From an uncultured Opitutia bacterium (lineage in GTDB: Bacteria; Verrucomicrobiota; Verrucomicrobiia; Opitutales; Opitutaceae), in assembly GCA_937952235.1 (NCBI GenBank), contig CALFZM010000373.1, positions 1 to 38,753 of the forward strand: 38,753 bases of DNA. The letters are read 5' to 3'. The notes under the pieces were generated by a model that did not search any database, had not been told where the DNA came from, and worked only from the letters and a program-made list of their open reading frames with translations. Both the position numbers and the translations under genes were made by a program. This document shows positions 32,284-38,753 of this stretch, piece after piece. Numbering within the stretch: the stretch's first letter is position 1; every line of letters begins with the position of its first letter.

Positions 32284-32668
32284 CCTCATGCGGCCACTGG
32301 ACTTCAATGGCCCAGGGACGACCGAGCCAATGACGCCGTTTGCCCGTAAATCGCCAACGCCGGCGGACACTCCGAGGGGTGGAGCGGCTTGTCCTCAACC
32401 CGGGGCTGAGGGATCCGCCAATGGTCAGCCGCCTGGGGACAGGCAGCTCCACCCTGACTGCACCCTCGGTTAAGGCGCATTCCATTCAAGTCACGGACAT
32501 TTTCGCTCATGTCTGACGGGGCGGAAACCTCACCGCGCCCATCGGATCCTCCCTGCGGAATGTCTGGAAATCCGGGTGCGCGGCCCTACGCTGCGCCCGT
32601 CCGTGCCGCGATCGCGCGGCAACGGCGCCTCACCTCGCCCCACCCTGTCCTGGCGCACCGCCTGTCCG
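32284..32668 (+). other. intergenic region before the DUF1553 cytochrome gene
   Basis: This 385-bp gap holds repeat copy G and its flank (32332-32453). After it, 32454-32668 shows no clear gene, promoter or hairpin. The open frame of the next gene extends back to 32576, but that part is Arg/Pro-rich and lies before the signal peptide. Confidence 0.5.
32332..32453 (+). repeat. 76-bp REP-doublet element, copy G, with 46-bp flank
   Basis: The core at 32378-32453 keeps the right hairpin (CAGCCGCCTG-GGGA-CAGGCAGCT, one mismatch) but has lost the left one: TTGTCCTCAACCCGGGGC cannot pair as in other copies. The 46 bp before the core begin GACGCCGTTTGCC, at the same distance as the related CACGCCGTTGGC and CATGCCGTTGGC before the deletion derivative and copy H. 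Confidence 0.8.
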
Positions 32669-35600
32669 ATGTCCCGGCTGATTCCCTCCCTTCTCTGCGG
32701 CCCGCTCTTCGCGATCGGAATCCAGCTCGCCGGCGCCGCCGAGCTGCTGACCTACAATCGCGACATCCGGCCGATCCTCTCGGAGACCTGCTTTGCGTGC
32801 CACGGGCCTGACCAGGCGAAACGCAAGGCCGGCCTGCGCCTCGACGTCCGCGAGGCGGCGACCCGGCCGCTCGACTCGGGCGCCACCGCCTTTGTCCCCG
32901 GCGACCCGGCCGCCAGCGAGGCGCTGGTGCGCATTCTTTCCTCGGACCCCGACGTCCAGATGCCGCCGCCCGATTCGAATCATCGCCTGACCGGCGCGCA
33001 GAAGGAGATCCTGCGCCGCTGGGTCGCCGCCGGCGCGACGTACGAACGACATTGGGCGTTCGAGCCGATCCGGCGGGCGCCCGCCACGGGCGACGCCATC
33101 GACTTTTTCGTCCGTCAGCGGCTCGCGCAGGTCGGCCTCACGCCGTCGCCGGCCGCGCCGCCGGCGACCCTCCTGCGCCGCGTCAGCCTCGACCTCACCG
33201 GGCTGCCGCCGACGCCCGCGGAGGCGGCGGCGTTCCTGAAGGATGTGCAGGCGCGAGGCATCGACTCCGCGTACGAGGCAGTCGTCGACCGGCTCCTACG
33301 TTCTCCGCGCTACGGAGAACGCATGGCCTGGCCCTGGCTCGAGGCGGCGCGCTATGCAGACACCGACGGCTACCAGAACGACGGTCCCCGCGAGATGTGG
33401 CGCTGGCGCGATTGGGTCATCGACGCGTACAACGCGAACATGCCGTTCGACCAGTTCACGATCGAACAGCTCGCGGGCGACCTGCTGCCGAATCCCACGC
33501 ACGAGCAGTTGATCGCGACGGCCTTCAACCGCAACAACCGCTACAACTCCGAGGAGGGAATCCCGATCGACGAATACCTGCTGGAGAACGCGGTCGACCG
33601 CGTCGACACCACGGCGACCGTGTGGATGGGCCTGACCGTGGGCTGCGCGCGATGCCACGACCACAAGTACGATCCGGTCTCCCAGAAGGAATACTACCAG
33701 CTCGTCGACTACTTCAACGACGTGGCGGAATCGGGCCGCGCCACGCGCCCGGGCAACTCGGAACCCTGGATCAAGACGCCCACCGCCCCGCAGCGCGCGA
33801 AGCTGGCCGCGTTGGCCGCGAAGGTGCGGGAGGCACGCGTCGCGCTGGACCAGGCGGCAACCGCCATCGAGCCCGCACAGCGGGCATGGGAGCAGTCCGC
33901 CGCGCCGAAGGGACACGCCCTGCGCCACGGCCTGGATCACTACTTTGCCTTCGATGGGGAAGAGAAGAACGTCACCGCCCGCGAATCCGGCAGCGCCTTG
34001 CGGCCCGGACTGCAGGGCAATGCGGCGACGACGACCGACGAAGGGCACTTCGAGCTGACGCCGATACCCGGCCTGATCGGCAACGGGCGATTCTCGGTCG
34101 CGTTCTGGCTGAAGCCGGACCAGGTCGAGTCCGGGCCGGTGCTGTCGAACGAAGCGGCCGGCACAATGCGCAACGGCATCCTGGTCGAAATGGTGGACGG
34201 CCGCCTGCGCTGGAACATCAACACCCGCTGGATCTCCGGCGTCTCGACGGTCGAATCGCGTCGCCAGCTAAAACCCGGCGAATGGGTCCACGTGACCCTC
34301 ACCAACGACGGCACGCGGCGGGCGGCCGGCATGAAACTTTACCTGGACGGCGCGGAGCAGCCGGTGAACGTGATCCGCAACACGAACAGCAACGTCGCCA
34401 ACCGGGCGCAGAACACGCCCCTGCGCGTCGGCTACAGCAAGCACGTCGGCCGCTGGCGCGGGCAGGTCGACGAACTCCGGTTCTACACGACGCGCACGCT
34501 CACGCCCGACGAGGCGCGCTGGCTGGCCGTGCGGGAAACGCCGGAGGCGATCGCGCGCCTGCCCGAGGGCGCGCGCACGCCGTCCCAGCGTGAACTGCTG
34601 CGGCTCGCCTTCCTCGAGCAGGGGGCGGCGCCGGAGCAGCGGACGCTGCTCGAGGGGTTGCACCGCGCCGAGCAGGCGCTGCTCGCCTACGACGACAGCC
34701 TGCCGACCACGATGATCATGCGCGACCTGCCGGAGGGGCGGCCGTCGTTCGTGCGGTTGCGCGGCGTCTACGACGCGCTCGGCGAGCGCGTGTCGCCGGG
34801 CGTGCCGGCGGTCCTGCCGCCGCTGCCGGCCGGGGCGAAGAACGACCGGCTCGCGCTGGCACGCTGGCTGGTGAGCCCCGGGCACCCGCTCACGGCGCGC
34901 GTGACCGTCAACCGCCACTGGCAGCTCCTCTTCGGCCGCGGATTCGTGGCGACGCCGGAGGACTTCGGCGCGCAAGGTGAGCTGCCGAGCCACCCGGAAC
35001 TGCTCGACTGGCTCGCCGCGGAATTCATCGCGAGCGGCTGGGACGTGAAGGCACTCATGAAGCGGATGGTGCTCAGCGCGACCTACCGGCAGGATTCGCG
35101 CGCGACGGCCGCGCACCGGGAACTGGATCCCGCGAACCGCTGGCTCGCGCGCGCCCCGCGGCTGCGCCTGCCCGGCAACGTGCTGCGCGACCAGGCGTTC
35201 CTGGTCTCAGGCCTGCTCGTGGAACAGCAGGGCGGGCCGTCGGTGTTCGCCTTTCAGCCCGACGGGCTGTGGGAGGAGGCAAGCAACGCCCGCTACACGC
35301 CCGGGAAGGGGGCCGATTTGTATCGGAGAAGTCTGTATACTTACTGGAAGCGCACGCTGGCGCCGCCGACCATGGCGCTGCTGGACGCCGGCGACCGCGA
35401 GTATTGTTCGGTCAAGCCGCGCAGCACGAACACGCCCCTGCAGGCGCTGACCCTGCTGAACGAGCCGACCTTCGTCGCGGCAGCCCGCAAGCTGGCGGAG
35501 CGGATGCTCACCGAGGGTGGCGATTCCGACGCGGACCGCGTCACGTTTGGCTTCCAAGCGGTCGCGAACCGGGCCCCGACCCCGGCCGAGCTGACGGTGC

Positions 35601-35779
35601 TCGGCGCCGCGCTGGCGTCGTACCGGCGGGAATTTGAAGCGGCCCCGACGGCGGCGACCGCGGTCCTGAAGGCGGGCCGGGCTCCCGCCGCGAAGTCGCT
35701 GCCTCCAGTGGAAATCGCCGCCGCGACCGCCCTCGCCAACGTCCTGCTCAACCTCGACGAGGTCATCACCCGCGAATAA
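32669..35779 (+). CDS. DUF1549/LamG/DUF1553 planctomycete-type cytochrome
   Basis: This 1036-residue exported protein has a signal peptide at residues 1-24 (LIPSLLCGPLFAIGIQLAGA). A planctomycete cytochrome C domain with heme site CFACH (41-45) follows, then a DUF1549 domain (LLRRVSLDLTGLPPTP, RLLRSPRYGERMAWPWLEAA, and a second CxxCH in CARCHDHKYDPV). A LamG-like jelly-roll lies at about 420-600 (FSVAFWLKPDQVESG, GEWVHVTLTNDGT, YLDGAEQPV, GQVDELRFYTTRTLTPDE). The DUF1553 domain ends the protein (LARWLVSPGHPLTARVTVNR, RLPGNVLRDQAFLVSGLL, TNTPLQALTLLNEPTFVAAA). The partner DUF1501 gene starts 6 bp after the stop, the standard pairing in this phylum. The LamG insertion suggests carbohydrate contact. 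The true reaction is not known. Confidence 0.93.
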   Translation: MSRLIPSLLCGPLFAIGIQLAGAAELLTYNRDIRPILSETCFACHGPDQAKRKAGLRLDVREAATRPLDSGATAFVPGDPAASEALVRILSSDPDVQMPPPDSNHRLTGAQKEILRRWVAAGATYERHWAFEPIRRAPATGDAIDFFVRQRLAQVGLTPSPAAPPATLLRRVSLDLTGLPPTPAEAAAFLKDVQARGIDSAYEAVVDRLLRSPRYGERMAWPWLEAARYADTDGYQNDGPREMWRWRDWVIDAYNANMPFDQFTIEQLAGDLLPNPTHEQLIATAFNRNNRYNSEEGIPIDEYLLENAVDRVDTTATVWMGLTVGCARCHDHKYDPVSQKEYYQLVDYFNDVAESGRATRPGNSEPWIKTPTAPQRAKLAALAAKVREARVALDQAATAIEPAQRAWEQSAAPKGHALRHGLDHYFAFDGEEKNVTARESGSALRPGLQGNAATTTDEGHFELTPIPGLIGNGRFSVAFWLKPDQVESGPVLSNEAAGTMRNGILVEMVDGRLRWNINTRWISGVSTVESRRQLKPGEWVHVTLTNDGTRRAAGMKLYLDGAEQPVNVIRNTNSNVANRAQNTPLRVGYSKHVGRWRGQVDELRFYTTRTLTPDEARWLAVRETPEAIARLPEGARTPSQRELLRLAFLEQGAAPEQRTLLEGLHRAEQALLAYDDSLPTTMIMRDLPEGRPSFVRLRGVYDALGERVSPGVPAVLPPLPAGAKNDRLALARWLVSPGHPLTARVTVNRHWQLLFGRGFVATPEDFGAQGELPSHPELLDWLAAEFIASGWDVKALMKRMVLSATYRQDSRATAAHRELDPANRWLARAPRLRLPGNVLRDQAFLVSGLLVEQQGGPSVFAFQPDGLWEEASNARYTPGKGADLYRRSLYTYWKRTLAPPTMALLDAGDREYCSVKPRSTNTPLQALTLLNEPTFVAAARKLAERMLTEGGDSDADRVTFGFQAVANRAPTPAELTVLGAALASYRREFEAAPTAATAVLKAGRAPAAKSLPPVEIAAATALANVLLNLDEVITRE

Positions 35780-35785
35780 TCCGCC

Positions 35786-37219
35786 ATGAGTTCGGACCTC
35801 TATCACGCCGCCTTCCGCCCCACTCGCCGGCAGTTCCTCGGCCGCGCCACCGCCGCCATGGGCAGCCTGGCCCTCGCCGCCCTGCTCGACCCGTCCCTCG
35901 CCCGGGCGGCGGCGGGCCTGCCCGGGCTCGTCCGCTCGAACGCGCGCGCCAAGCGCATCATCTATCTCTTCCAGTCCGGCGGACCGGCCCAGCACGATAC
36001 GTTTGACTACAAGCCGCAGCTCGACCGGCTGCACGGGCAGGAGACGCCGGCGTCAGTCTTCAACGGCCAGCGGCTTACCGGCATGACCGCGGGCCAGAGC
36101 TCGTTTCCCGTCGCGCGCTCGATCTTCAAATTCCAGCAGCACGGGCAGTCGCGCGCCTGGGTGAGCGAAGCGATGCCGCATCTCGCGGGCGTGGTGGACG
36201 ACCTATGCTTCATCCGCTCGATGCACACGGAGGCGATCAATCACGACCCGGCAATCACGTTCCTCCAGACCGGCTTTCAGATCGCAGGGCGCCCGAGCAT
36301 CGGGGCGTGGCTCAGCTACGGCCTGGGCAGCGAGAACGAGAACCTGCCGGCCTTCGTCGCGATGCTCTCCGGGCGCGGCGATCAACCGCTCTACGATCGC
36401 CTTTGGGGCGCCGGCTTCCTGCCTTCGGTGCACCAGGGCGTGCGCCTCCGTTCCGGCAAGGACCCGGTGCTGTACCTGAACAACCCCGAGGGATTCAGCG
36501 CGGGCCTGCGGCGCCAGACCCTGGATCACCTCGGCACGCTGAACCGCCTCCGCCTCGACGTCACGGGTGATCCCGAGATCGAGACGCGCATCGCGCAATA
36601 CGAGATGGCGTACCGGATGCAGGCTTCTGTGCCCGATCTCACCGACATCGCGCAGGAGCCCGCGAGCACCTTCGAGCTTTATGGCGAGGACGCGCGAAAG
36701 CCCGGCACCTACGCCTACAACGCGCTCCTCGCCCGGCGCCTGACCGAACGCGGCGTGCGCTTCGTCCAGCTCTTTCACCGGGGTTGGGATGCGCACACCG
36801 GACTGCCCGGCCAGCTTCGGGCGCGCTGCCGCGAGACCGACCAGCCCACCGCCGGGCTGATCAAGGATCTCAAGCAGCGCGGACTGCTCGACGACACGAT
36901 CGTGGTGTGGGGCGGCGAGTTTGGGCGGACGGTTTACTGCCAGGGCGATCTCGCCGCGAACAACTACGGACGCGACCATCACCCGCGGTGCTTCACGATG
37001 TGGGTGGCGGGTGGCGGCTTCAAACCCGGTCTGACCTACGGCGCGACCGACGACTTTAGCTACAACATCGCCGAGAACCCCGTCAGCGTGCACGACCTCC
37101 ATGCCACGCTGCTCCATCAACTCGGCGTCGACCACGAGCGGCTCACTTTCAAGTTCCAGGGCAGGCATTACCGCCTGACGGATGTGCACGGCCGGGTGGT
37201 GCAACCGCTGCTGGCGTAG
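35786..37219 (+). CDS. DUF1501 family Tat-exported sulfatase-like protein
   Basis: The 477-residue protein carries a twin-arginine signal (TRRQFLGRATAAMGSLALAA). DUF1501 features are IIYLFQSGGPAQHDTFDYKP at the start of the mature domain, FIRSMHTEAINHDPA, RGVRFVQLFHRGWDAH, and VVWGGEFGRTVYC, followed by GRDHHPRCFTMWVAGGG. The last four blocks hold His/Asp residues like those binding metal in the alkaline-phosphatase/sulfatase superfamily, to which DUF1501 is distantly related. The catalytic Cys/Ser motif of true sulfatases is not visible. It follows the DUF1553 cytochrome by 6 bp and shares its operon. A true sulfatase gene follows 512 bp later. Confidence 0.93.
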   Translation: MSSDLYHAAFRPTRRQFLGRATAAMGSLALAALLDPSLARAAAGLPGLVRSNARAKRIIYLFQSGGPAQHDTFDYKPQLDRLHGQETPASVFNGQRLTGMTAGQSSFPVARSIFKFQQHGQSRAWVSEAMPHLAGVVDDLCFIRSMHTEAINHDPAITFLQTGFQIAGRPSIGAWLSYGLGSENENLPAFVAMLSGRGDQPLYDRLWGAGFLPSVHQGVRLRSGKDPVLYLNNPEGFSAGLRRQTLDHLGTLNRLRLDVTGDPEIETRIAQYEMAYRMQASVPDLTDIAQEPASTFELYGEDARKPGTYAYNALLARRLTERGVRFVQLFHRGWDAHTGLPGQLRARCRETDQPTAGLIKDLKQRGLLDDTIVVWGGEFGRTVYCQGDLAANNYGRDHHPRCFTMWVAGGGFKPGLTYGATDDFSYNIAENPVSVHDLHATLLHQLGVDHERLTFKFQGRHYRLTDVHGRVVQPLLA

Positions 37220-37246
37220 GTCCCATCGGCCCACCCTTCCAGATGC

Positions 37247-37263
37247 CGGGATATCGCATCCCG
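37247..37263 (+). terminator. weak hairpin after the DUF1501 gene
   Basis: CGGGAT and ATCCCG pair around loop ATCGC, 28 bp beyond the stop. No T tract follows, so termination is only a suggestion. Confidence 0.25.
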
Positions 37264-37324
37264 CAGAGTATCCAATCCTTGGGCACGGACCTGGCCGCCA
37301 GCGCTGAGGTCACTCAGCCGGACT

Positions 37325-37446
37325 CATGCCGTTGGCCTTCAGCTCAACCGTGAGAACGACCGCACTGAATGGTGGAGCGGCTTGTCCTCAAGCTGCTGCG
37401 GACCGGTCCACCGCACGTCAGCCGCCTGGGGACAGGCGGCTCCACC
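37325..37446 (+). repeat. 76-bp REP-doublet element, copy H, with 46-bp flank
   Basis: The core at 37371-37446 has a left hairpin AGCGGCTTG-TCCT-CAAGCTGCT with one mismatch and a perfect right hairpin AGCCGCCTG-GGGA-CAGGCGGCT. The flank at 37325-37370 begins CATGCCGTTGGCC and matches the flank of the derivative at 17128 at 31 of 46 positions. Confidence 0.88.
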
Positions 37447-37576
37447 GCAACCGCATCGTTCCGGCTCAGACTTCGTCGCCCGACCGCGATTCGAAAAATG
37501 CCACAGCCGCTTGCGGAGGGCTGCGATCCGTCGCAGCCGCGGCGTGATCGGTCCCCGCTCCTGGCGCCGTCCAACG

Positions 37577-37659
37577 GGGTCTGCCTGTTACATGTTACCG
37601 AATTCTCCCGTCCAGCCGGTGCAATAGGGACCCGTTTCTAACATGTAACAGGCAGACCC
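37577..37659. repeat. perfect 21-bp inverted repeat, MITE/REP-like element
   Basis: The left arm (37577-37597) runs GGGTCTGCCTGTTACATG plus TTA. The right arm (37639-37659) is its exact reverse complement. The 41-bp centre has no coding capacity. Long perfect arms with a short centre resemble non-autonomous elements mobilised by IS200/RAYT-type Y1 transposases. No transposase lies in this window, and no target-site duplication is obvious. Confidence 0.75.
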
Positions 37660-37731
37660 GGTTTGCCCGGTCTCGTTCGAGCGACCTCATCCTTGTCAGA
37701 CGCTTCACTTCAGCCAGAACCTCTCCACCTC

Positions 37732-38753
37732 ATGAGAATCCTGTACCGGCTTTCCCTTTTCGTGGCTCTCCTGACGTGGGCTGCGATCGCCGCCGAGCCG
37801 ACGACCCAGCGCCCCAATTTCGTCGTCTTCATCGCGGATGACCACACCGCGATCGACTCGGAGCCGTACGGTTCAACCGAGGTGCGCACGCCCCAGATGG
37901 CGAAGCTGGCCGCCGAGGGAATGCGCTTCACCCAGGCGTTCGTCGCCTCGCCGGCCTGCGGCCCGAGCCGCACCGCCTTGCTCACCGGCCTGTGGTCCGC
38001 CCGGAATGGAGCCGAACCCAACCACAAGCCCAAGAATCCCGGCGTCGCCTCACTCCCGCCGGTGCTCAAGGCCCTGGGGTACGAAACCGCCGCCATCGGC
38101 AAGGTCGCGCACAACACCTACGCGGCAGGACATGGCTTCGACCATATCGAAGGCCCCAATCCCGGCTTCGCCGACACCCAGGCCGTCGCGAGATTCCTTG
38201 CCACCCGCGACCGAACCAAGCCGCTCTGCCTCTTCGTTGGCACCCGGCATCCCCATACCGTCTGGAGCGCAGACCCCGCCTACGATCCCGCGAAGGTCAG
38301 CCTGCCGCCAGCCCACGTGGACACCCCAGTCACCCGTCGGGAATGGACCCGCTATCTCACGGATGTCACCAAGGCCGACACGCTGCTCGGCGAGGTGCGC
38401 GCCCTGGCCCGGCAGCATCTTTCCGCCGACACCGTGTTCGTGTACACCGCCGACCATGGCGCCGCCTGGCCGTTCTCCAAGTGGACTCTCTACGACGCCG
38501 GCATCCGCACGCCGCTCCTCGTCGCCTGGCCAAGTCGTATCCGCCCGGGAACCACCAGCGATGCACTGGTATGCTGGCCCGACCTGCTTCCGACATTCAT
38601 CGAGCTGGCCGGCGGGCGCGTTCCCGCCGACATCGACGGCCGGTCCTTCGTCGGCGTCCTGCGCGGGACCACGACCGGGCACCGCGACCGCATTTTCGCC
38701 ACGCACAGCGGCGATGGGAATTTCAACGTCTTCCCGATCCGCGCGGTTCGTAC
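37732..38753 (+). CDS. type I sulfatase, N-terminal part
   Basis: The gene runs off the right edge; 340 codons are visible. A signal peptide (MRILYRLSLFVALLTWAAIA) sends it to the periplasm or outside. The sulfatase core follows: FVVFIADDH with metal-binding D36/D37, then ACGPSRTALLTG, the CxPSR motif whose Cys76 is turned into formylglycine by a maturase. VFVYTADHGAAWPFSK supplies further metal and sulfate-binding residues, with K and H sites in AIGKVAHNTY and TRHPHTVW. The enzyme would desulfate a glycan such as an algal or host polysaccharide. The formylglycine-generating partner is not in this window. It is preceded by a repeat-bearing gap and probably has its own promoter. Confidence 0.92.
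   Translation, partial: MRILYRLSLFVALLTWAAIAAEPTTQRPNFVVFIADDHTAIDSEPYGSTEVRTPQMAKLAAEGMRFTQAFVASPACGPSRTALLTGLWSARNGAEPNHKPKNPGVASLPPVLKALGYETAAIGKVAHNTYAAGHGFDHIEGPNPGFADTQAVARFLATRDRTKPLCLFVGTRHPHTVWSADPAYDPAKVSLPPAHVDTPVTRREWTRYLTDVTKADTLLGEVRALARQHLSADTVFVYTADHGAAWPFSKWTLYDAGIRTPLLVAWPSRIRPGTTSDALVCWPDLLPTFIELAGGRVPADIDGRSFVGVLRGTTTGHRDRIFATHSGDGNFNVFPIRAVR

Larger units (their letters stand above)
37220..37731 (+). other. repeat-bearing intergenic region before the sulfatase gene
   Basis: This 512-bp gap contains a weak hairpin (37247-37263), repeat copy H with its 46-bp flank (37325-37446) and a perfect 21-bp inverted repeat (37577-37659). I see no gene. Short frames over copy H encode repeat-derived peptides only. 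Confidence 0.6.

Noticed and set aside
13191..37446. CRISPR array
   Set aside because: The repeats are kilobases apart, in both orientations and imperfect. There are no regular spacers and no cas genes.
37369..37641. Small frames encoding MVERLVLKLLRTGPPHVSRL and similar peptides near repeat copies
   Set aside because: These are translations of the 76-bp element, recurring at other copies in several frames. They are not genes.
1..38753. tRNA, rRNA, prophage or integrase genes
   Set aside because: I looked for tRNA-like cloverleaf ends, phage structural motifs and integrase motifs and saw none, though a tRNA could be missed by eye.

Overview
The window is GC-rich, densely coded bacterial DNA. 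It most resembles a Verrucomicrobium of the Opitutaceae type, or a close PVC relative. The evidence is two TonB-dependent receptors with an 'LSPF' motif just after the signal peptide; secreted multi-domain cytochromes of the planctomycete type (DUF1592/DUF1588/DUF1585 and DUF1549/DUF1553) with their usual Tat-exported partners (DUF1552 and DUF1501); a type I sulfatase; and start codons preceded by C-rich leaders without a Shine-Dalgarno. This placement is inferred from gene content. No rRNA, tRNA or phylogenetic marker is present.

Layout. (1) Positions 1-10153, all on the minus strand: the start of a DUF2254 membrane protein, a phospholipase D/cardiolipin synthase-like protein, then a tight run of five genes read right to left: DUF6282 hydrolase, DUF1552 protein, Tat-exported possible TIM-barrel protein, DUF1592-type cytochrome and SGNH hydrolase. 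Two junctions in this run are ATGA overlaps. (2) 10300-13171, plus strand: a NarL-type sensor kinase and response regulator pair, divergent from the five-gene run. (3) 13540-30021: a catabolic island bounded by two TonB-dependent receptors. It holds a PdxA2-like dehydrogenase, a divergent XylR-type regulator, an isopropylmalate/tartrate dehydrogenase relative, a cyclase-family hydrolase, a VOC protein, a four-carbon acid sugar kinase (DUF1537) and a secreted DUF5060-type glycoside hydrolase interrupted by one in-frame TGA. (4) 30111-38753: a receiver-domain remnant, a CsbD-like protein, a beta-lactamase-fold serine hydrolase, a DUF1549/LamG/DUF1553 cytochrome with its DUF1501 partner, and the start of a sulfatase.

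How it may work together. The receptors, glycoside hydrolase, sulfatase, SGNH hydrolase and cytochrome modules suggest attack on and import of complex carbohydrate. The DUF1537 kinase plus PdxA2 is the known route from D-threonate or D-erythronate to dihydroxyacetone phosphate. The dehydrogenase, cyclase-type hydrolase and VOC protein probably prepare the substrate, which makes this a possibly new variant of four-carbon acid sugar catabolism.

Non-coding structure. From 13 kb onward, six intergenic gaps carry a dispersed 76-bp element. I count eight copies plus one deletion remnant. It consists of two inverted hairpin monomers and looks like a REP doublet (REPIN), with a partly conserved 46-bp flank on one side. 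A separate 21-bp perfect inverted repeat at 37577-37659 looks like a second, MITE-like element. Neither element encodes a protein here.
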